In this document: positions 59,415-64,000 of the stretch, one piece after another
Position numbering within the stretch: the stretch's first letter is position 1
How the letters are laid out: each line of letters starts with the position of its first letter
From: Gammaproteobacteria bacterium
Lineage (GTDB): Bacteria; Pseudomonadota; Gammaproteobacteria; UBA6429; Thiohalophilaceae
NCBI GenBank assembly: GCA_016194635.1
Contig: JACQBC010000034.1
Location: forward strand, 1 to 64,000
DNA: 64,000 nucleotides
Direction: 5' to 3'
Program-made: the position numbers and the translations under genes
The notes under the pieces: generated by a model
Told to the model about the DNA's origin: nothing
Databases searched by the model: none
What the model saw: the letters and a program-made list of their open reading frames with translations, nothing else

Positions 59415-60226
59415 TGACAGACCGCGACGATACTACTAAACCCGAATTGACTAAGTCGTTGGAGTTAGACATTGACTTGGCGGGAGCCAAACAACTTGTT
59501 CCAGTTAGCATTAGCAAAGAGGACGGCAAACTGGAATCGTTGGCGCAGATCAGCAAGCAAATTGCAAGGATGCGTGAACCGCGTCTTATTGCCAATGAAA
59601 TGCTGGATTCCCTTAAGATTATTTACCCCGAAATGCCGGATAAGAAAGTATTAAATTCATACCGCGAACTAAGAACTAAGTTGTTTCAGTTTAATAAGAC
59701 CGGAAATTTTGTTGTGATGGTAAGTTCGATCGTTCCATTCGCAGAATCGAGTAATATAACTATAAATATCGGTTCTGCATTTGCTTTTGATTCCACTAAA
59801 ACTGCGTTATTGGTTGATTGTAATCTTAGTGCTCCAAAGTTAAATAAACTATTCAATATCGATACCGAAGTAGGCTTAACCAGTTTTCTAGAAGACGACA
59901 AGATCTCAATCGATAAGATTATTTTTCCCACTGGGGTACACCGCTTGCGTTTAATCCCTGTGGGCCATCGTCGTGAAATGTCCACCGAATATTTCTCTTC
60001 CATCCGGATGCGGCATTTTTTACAGGCCGTTAAAAAACGATACCCGGATCGGTTTATTTTAATCGATAGTCCCTCGATTGGAGAATCCGCAGATGCCAAG
60101 ATCATCGCGGATCTATGTGACTTTATCGTGTTGATTGTTCCCTACGCCAGTGTTACTGAAGCAAAACTTTTAAATACAATCGACTCAATAGATAAATCCA
60201 AAATTGCCGGTATCGTATTTAATTGA
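59414..60226 (+). CDS. Tyrosine-autokinase-like protein with lost Walker A (pseudokinase)
   Basis: 270 residues, BY-kinase/ParA fold. The position that should read GEGKS after VSS is PFAESSN, so the P-loop Lys is Ser112. The Walker A' Asp is kept in ALLVDCNLSAPKL and the Walker B-like ILIDSPSIGESADAKIIAD is kept. No C-terminal Tyr cluster is seen. Classical Wzc/XrtA kinases bind ATP at the P-loop; this protein likely cannot, and may act as a structural or regulatory partner of the chain-length protein. Start overlaps the preceding stop (TAATGA). Confidence 0.87.
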   Translation: MTDRDDTTKPELTKSLELDIDLAGAKQLVPVSISKEDGKLESLAQISKQIARMREPRLIANEMLDSLKIIYPEMPDKKVLNSYRELRTKLFQFNKTGNFVVMVSSIVPFAESSNITINIGSAFAFDSTKTALLVDCNLSAPKLNKLFNIDTEVGLTSFLEDDKISIDKIIFPTGVHRLRLIPVGHRREMSTEYFSSIRMRHFLQAVKKRYPDRFILIDSPSIGESADAKIIADLCDFIVLIVPYASVTEAKLLNTIDSIDKSKIAGIVFN

Positions 60227-60236
60227 GAACTTAATT

Positions 60237-61550
60237 ATGTTGCATATCCGACGACGGCGCAGATGTAAAGTAGTATGCGCTGTGCTATCCATACTACCAT
60301 TATCGTTTTACGTAGATGCCGCCGAGTTAGATTATTTAGTTGGGTATCAAGCGCTATATTCAGATAATATTCGCCAATCCGCCACCAATGCGGAATCGGA
60401 TTTAATACACAGACTTTATTCTGGGTTTGTATACCATGTTGACGAGCCGGCTATCCAATCAAGCACTACCGGCACGATTAAATATGACGATTATAAGAAT
60501 AATACCTATAACGGCGGATTTAATGGAACCTTGGATTCCTTAAATACCATTATAATGGTTCCGCGATTTCTGCGTTGGGCGGTGGATGATCATTTGCATT
60601 ATTTGCCGATCAATTCTACAACAGTATTTACACCCGACAATAGTCAACAAACCAACCTTTTCTCCTCTGGTCCAACCTTTGGATTTAATTTTACTCCTAT
60701 TGATAAACTGGAACTGGAGGGGCGTTATGAAAAATACTATGAAGAAAAAACCTCGGGCGATAATACGCGTAACTATTACGCGGCACGGATCAATCACGAG
60801 TTTTCCGCCACGAACTCGCTCGAGCTGAACCACGAGATTCGACGATACAAATTTGACGATCAAATCAATTACGTTAATTATAATCGTAATGATACTTTTC
60901 TGCGTTATGCGTCAAGGGGTAGTACCAATGATTATTTTGTTGAATTAGGCAACACCACCTATAAAAAGGATAACAACACAACAGGGTCCGGTAACCGTGG
61001 TAGGCTGGGGCTGTTTCGTCGTATTACCCGCGATAGTTCTTTTGCATTTAATTATAGAAATGAATTAAGTGACGTGCCTCAGGAACTAGGGACCCGCTCT
61101 TGGGTCGATACCATTGTTATCAATGGTATCGCGGTGAGTAATACCGCGGATATATTCCGGATAATCAGCGCCGAGGCTATTTATAACAATATCTTTGGCA
61201 GGGATGATTTTGTTTTTAATGCTTTTCATAATGAAACAAATTATCAATCCAGCGCTGTGCTGAATGATGAAAAAGAAACAGGCGCATCCATTAAATTTAC
61301 GCATGAGTTAACCACTGTTCATAGGGTTTTATTTCTCGGATTATACTCCAAGCAACATTATCCGAACCAGCTCCGCGATGATTTAACTGCCAGCGCCAAC
61401 GTTTCTTATGAGTATTCCTACACGAGGAATATCATCCTCAGTATTTCACTTGGCAGATTACACCGAAACAGCACCAACAGTAATGACGACTATTCTGAAA
61501 CAAAAGCAGCGGCCGGTATTCGTTATCAAACGCGCGATTTGTCCCTCTGA
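60237..61550 (+). CDS. XrtA-system associated outer-membrane beta protein (TIGR03016 type)
   Basis: 437 residues from ATG 60237, with a TTG at 60204 rejected because the signal peptide begins MLHIRRRRRCKVVCAVLSILPLSFYVDA, cleaved before AELDY. The mature part alternates strands with repeated aromatic/polar residues (VGYQALYSDNIRQS, LDSLNTIIMVPRFLRWAVDDHLHYLP, RFNYRNELSDVP) and looks like a beta-barrel or beta-rich outer-membrane protein. Occurs in XrtA/PEP-CTERM exopolysaccharide loci; role in export or anchoring is suspected. Confidence 0.85.
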   Translation: MLHIRRRRRCKVVCAVLSILPLSFYVDAAELDYLVGYQALYSDNIRQSATNAESDLIHRLYSGFVYHVDEPAIQSSTTGTIKYDDYKNNTYNGGFNGTLDSLNTIIMVPRFLRWAVDDHLHYLPINSTTVFTPDNSQQTNLFSSGPTFGFNFTPIDKLELEGRYEKYYEEKTSGDNTRNYYAARINHEFSATNSLELNHEIRRYKFDDQINYVNYNRNDTFLRYASRGSTNDYFVELGNTTYKKDNNTTGSGNRGRLGLFRRITRDSSFAFNYRNELSDVPQELGTRSWVDTIVINGIAVSNTADIFRIISAEAIYNNIFGRDDFVFNAFHNETNYQSSAVLNDEKETGASIKFTHELTTVHRVLFLGLYSKQHYPNQLRDDLTASANVSYEYSYTRNIILSISLGRLHRNSTNSNDDYSETKAAAGIRYQTRDLSL

Positions 61551-61567
61551 CAAAGTATACCCGCACG

Positions 61568-62335
61568 ATGGTCACATCCTATTTGCCAACACTGATGTTT
61601 CATGGGCTGGTTGACAAGACATCTAGTCTACACCAGGCTGTTGATGAAGAATTTTACACGATCGACGCCGCGGTATTTCGCCAAATCTTGTCGTTAATCG
61701 CGGAGCTTGATAAAAAAACCGCAACAACAGGAATTATTTCCAATACAGGCAGTTTTGATTCGAACCGCGTTATCTTAAGCTTCGACGATGGATGGATGAC
61801 GGATTACACCATCGCCACGCCGCTTCTTGGTGAATTTAATATGTCGGCTGCATTTTTTATCGTAACGGATTTTATCGGTAAAGATTCTTATCTGACGGCG
61901 ATGCAAATTAAGGCAATGCATCAAGCGGCTATGGACATCCAAATTCATGGAAAGACCCATGAATTTTTAACATTGCTTAACAACGATGAAATCATTGCGC
62001 AATTGCAGTATGCAAAGAACTTCACGGAGGACTTATTGGGTAAGAACATTGATAGCCTATCGTTTCCAGGAGGACGCGGGGATGATCGCGTAATTGATAT
62101 TGCAACAAGCCTTGGTTTCACCAAATTTTTCTCTTCTCGGCCAGGATGGTACCAGGCAAGAACCCGCGACATTCCCCGGGTCGTCATCCATCAACAAACC
62201 TTGCTTCCTGATGTGTGCAAATATTTAACCTATCAAAAACCTGTTTTGTACAAAAGTATTGCCAAGTACCACGCGGGGCGACTATTAGTAAAGCTCGTTG
62301 GCCAGCATTTTTACAATAGATTAAAGGTGGGCTAA
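61568..62335 (+). CDS. Polysaccharide deacetylase (NodB domain), XrtA system
   Basis: 255 residues. NodB motifs: LSFDDGW (catalytic Asp and metal Asp), then HGKTHEF carrying the metal-binding His pair (the family His-x3-His), and LSFPGGRGDDRV. No signal peptide is visible, so the start or export is unclear; it may act in the periplasm through another route or on cytosolic precursors. Deacetylates GlcNAc-type residues of the exopolysaccharide. One base before the GT2 gene. Confidence 0.9.
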   Translation: MVTSYLPTLMFHGLVDKTSSLHQAVDEEFYTIDAAVFRQILSLIAELDKKTATTGIISNTGSFDSNRVILSFDDGWMTDYTIATPLLGEFNMSAAFFIVTDFIGKDSYLTAMQIKAMHQAAMDIQIHGKTHEFLTLLNNDEIIAQLQYAKNFTEDLLGKNIDSLSFPGGRGDDRVIDIATSLGFTKFFSSRPGWYQARTRDIPRVVIHQQTLLPDVCKYLTYQKPVLYKSIAKYHAGRLLVKLVGQHFYNRLKVG

Positions 62336-63490
62336 ATGTTGGAATTTCTCTTCTGGAGTGGGGTGATATTTATCGTTTATACTTACGTGGTGTTCCCGTT
62401 ATTTATTCAGCTGTACCCGAAAACAACCGCGCCCATTCAAGAAAATTTAAATCCCACTTCAACAAAGTCGGTTACCGTAGTACTTGTTGTATTTAATGAA
62501 GAAAAGACTATTGATCACAAAATTAATAACCTATTGGCTCAACAGCCACCAGGCTTGATTCATAACATTATTGTTGTGTCCGATGGTAGTACCGATAATA
62601 CCAATGGTATTCTACAGAAAATTACCAAAGACCATCCACAAGTGAAAGCGATCTTTCAACCCGAAAACAGAGGAAAGGCCGCGGGGTTAAAGGCCGCATT
62701 AGACGAGCCCGGCAATGGAATTATTGTGTTTTGTGATGCACGCCAAGTATTCCAGCCTAACACTATAGAATGTTTACTAGATAAATTAATCAATCCCAAC
62801 GTCGGCGCAGTAGCGGGAAATTTAGTTTTTAACAATATTAATAACAATAATTCAGCCGGATCGGTGGGGTTATACTGGCAATATGAGACTTGGATCAGGG
62901 CAAATGAAGCTGCTATGGATTCAGTAATCGGCTGCCCTGGTGCAATCTATGCGGTTAGACGCGAGTTGATTGTACCTCCCCCGACCGGATTAATTCTGGA
63001 TGATTTATGGATTCCGCTGCATGTTATTTTACATGGCAAGCGTGTGGTCTTTGCTCCCAATGCTATTGCAGTTGATTCCGCAGCGGAGAATGTGGGTAAT
63101 GAATTTAAGCGCAAGGTTAGAACGTTGGCCGGTAATTTTCAATTGCTTTCAAAAGCGCCTTATATTCTCCTCCCCACGCGGAACCGACTGTGGTGGATGT
63201 ACCTTTCGCATAAGGTTTTTCGCCTGTTCGTACCTTATGCCATGTTAACTGTACTATTCACTAACGCCTGCCTGATGATGGACAGTCGATTTTATAGTGT
63301 AGTATTCATCGGGCAAGTGATTTTTTATCTTCTCGCCTTGCTAGGCAAATTAGCGAACCAACAGTCACTTATATTTAATCATCGGTTATTTGCCGGTACT
63401 TATTTATTTGTAAGTATTAATTATGCGGCTGTCGTGGGTTTGTGGTATTTTTTTCTTTCAAAAGAACGTTCATTGTGGGTTAAACACTGA
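62336..63490 (+). CDS. Membrane-bound GT2 glycosyltransferase
   Basis: 384 residues. One N-terminal helix, then a GT-A domain: VVLVVFNEEKTID, VVSDGSTDNTNG, ENRGKAAGLKAAL, FCDARQVFQP (DxD variant), GAIYAVRRELI and LDDLWIPLHV (acceptor-side Asp pair), and KRKVRTLAGN near the end. Several C-terminal helices follow, as in the synthase-like GTs of exopolysaccharide loci. ATG directly follows the deacetylase TAA. Confidence 0.92.
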   Translation: MLEFLFWSGVIFIVYTYVVFPLFIQLYPKTTAPIQENLNPTSTKSVTVVLVVFNEEKTIDHKINNLLAQQPPGLIHNIIVVSDGSTDNTNGILQKITKDHPQVKAIFQPENRGKAAGLKAALDEPGNGIIVFCDARQVFQPNTIECLLDKLINPNVGAVAGNLVFNNINNNNSAGSVGLYWQYETWIRANEAAMDSVIGCPGAIYAVRRELIVPPPTGLILDDLWIPLHVILHGKRVVFAPNAIAVDSAAENVGNEFKRKVRTLAGNFQLLSKAPYILLPTRNRLWWMYLSHKVFRLFVPYAMLTVLFTNACLMMDSRFYSVVFIGQVIFYLLALLGKLANQQSLIFNHRLFAGTYLFVSINYAAVVGLWYFFLSKERSLWVKH

Positions 63491-63499
63491 TACCACAGT

Positions 63500-64000
63500 A
63501 TGCCATTAAAAATCATTCTTGTAGTCATCCTTACCATTTTGATCGTGGTAATTTCGATACGTAAGCCTGTTATAGGTTTATTTTTTTATCTTGCCTTGGT
63601 TTTTATTCGACCGCAAGATGATCGCCCTAACATCGCGGACTTGCATCTTCCGTATATGATGATGATCGCATTGGTAGTGCTTTATTTCATTAAATTGAAC
63701 AAGACGCATCCCCTTGTTCCGAAAACAAGATTAATTACGCCATATTTGTATTTTTTTTTCGCGATGAGTATCTCCGCCTATTTTGGTGTTGAATCGTTAT
63801 CGGGATTCGACGATTGGAAGACGTTTGTAATCAATGTCATTACGTTTATTTTTATGTACTCCTTTATATCAAATACTAAGGACTTCCGTTCTATACTATT
63901 TCTAATGTTATTGTTCGGTTTATATTTTTGCTATCTTGCAATTTTTAATGGTTCTGACTGTATCCAAACCATCGATGGTCTAGGTTGCGATCGAAGAAAC
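63500..64000 (+). CDS. O-ligase-like membrane protein, exosortase A-associated (partial)
   Basis: First 167 residues only; continues past the window. Starts MPLKIILVVILTILIVVISIRKPVIGLFFYLALVFIRPQ and has about five hydrophobic helices in the visible part, matching the N terminus of the O-antigen-ligase-like proteins (TIGR03097 type) that belong to XrtA systems. Likely ligates or polymerises the exopolysaccharide. Assignment is tentative because the ligase-loop signature lies beyond base 64000. Confidence 0.7.
   Translation, partial: MPLKIILVVILTILIVVISIRKPVIGLFFYLALVFIRPQDDRPNIADLHLPYMMMIALVVLYFIKLNKTHPLVPKTRLITPYLYFFFAMSISAYFGVESLSGFDDWKTFVINVITFIFMYSFISNTKDFRSILFLMLLFGLYFCYLAIFNGSDCIQTIDGLGCDRRN

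Overview
The window reads as one chromosomal stretch of a gammaproteobacterium. The evidence is the core block thrS-infC-rpmI-rplT-pheS-pheT-ihfA-merR-like-tRNA-Pro (44.8-52.2 kb), which has the usual gammaproteobacterial order, plus an aspartate aminotransferase-uvrB pair, a GspH/FimT pseudopilin and an exosortase A (XrtA) type exopolysaccharide locus. I cannot name the genus from sequence alone. The first ~37 kb look more AT-rich and have more uneven codon use than the housekeeping block, as is common for O-antigen loci.

Layout. (1) 1-634: IS3-family remnant with a large internal deletion. (2) 756-9192: tightly packed sugar-nucleotide operon: GalE-like SDR, a UDP-glucose-dehydrogenase-like protein without the catalytic Cys, a classical SDR, a Gfo/Idh/MocA oxidoreductase, then a GDP-heptose set (HddA-like kinase, HddC-like guanylyltransferase, GmhA-like isomerase, GmhB-like phosphatase) with two pentose-phosphate enzymes: an rpiA pseudogene and a transaldolase. 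A terminator follows. (3) 9427-17471: Wzm/Wzt exporter, a 780-residue two-part glycosyltransferase, two methyltransferase-like proteins, an RmlD-like reductase and a His-rich membrane protein. (4) 17929-26514: TIGR04372-type glycosyltransferase (minus strand), an HldE-like protein with swapped domain order, a nucleotidyltransferase, GT2, a GT2-SDR fusion and a WbpM/CapD-type dehydratase. (5) 26520-29951: rmlBACD for dTDP-L-rhamnose. (6) 30042-37590: WecA/WbpL-type initiating transferase, O-antigen-ligase-like protein, and a UbiA-DprE1-DprE2 trio predicted to make polyprenyl-phosphoryl-arabinose, with an SDR and an FAD oxidoreductase. (7) 37597-40263: GtrA, Ugd, GalU.

(8) 40430-52197: conserved chromosome: tRNA-Asn, pseudopilin, aminotransferase, uvrB, tRNA-Val, thrS (with a leader that appears to mimic the tRNA-Thr anticodon arm twice), infC starting at AUC, rpmI, rplT, terminator, pheST, ihfA, MerR-like regulator, tRNA-Pro. 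(9) 52176-54508 (minus): UDP-uronate epimerase and a TviB/WbpO-like dehydrogenase. (10) 54677-64000: a second polysaccharide locus of XrtA/PEP-CTERM type: initiating sugar transferase, lipoprotein exporter, chain-length protein, a tyrosine-autokinase-like protein with a destroyed P-loop, an outer-membrane-protein-like beta protein, polysaccharide deacetylase, GT2 and the start of an O-ligase-like protein. A J-domain membrane protein lies convergent inside this block.

Working together, regions 2-7 can supply unusual heptose-type, rhamnose, QuiNAc/FucNAc-type, uronic and arabinofuranose donors, assemble them on undecaprenyl phosphate, export by Wzm/Wzt and ligate to lipid A-core. Region 10 makes a separate exopolysaccharide. 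The strongest candidates for undescribed biology are the 756-9192 pathway, the swapped HldE-like enzyme, the His-rich membrane protein at 16.4 kb and the J-domain/repeat protein at 56 kb.
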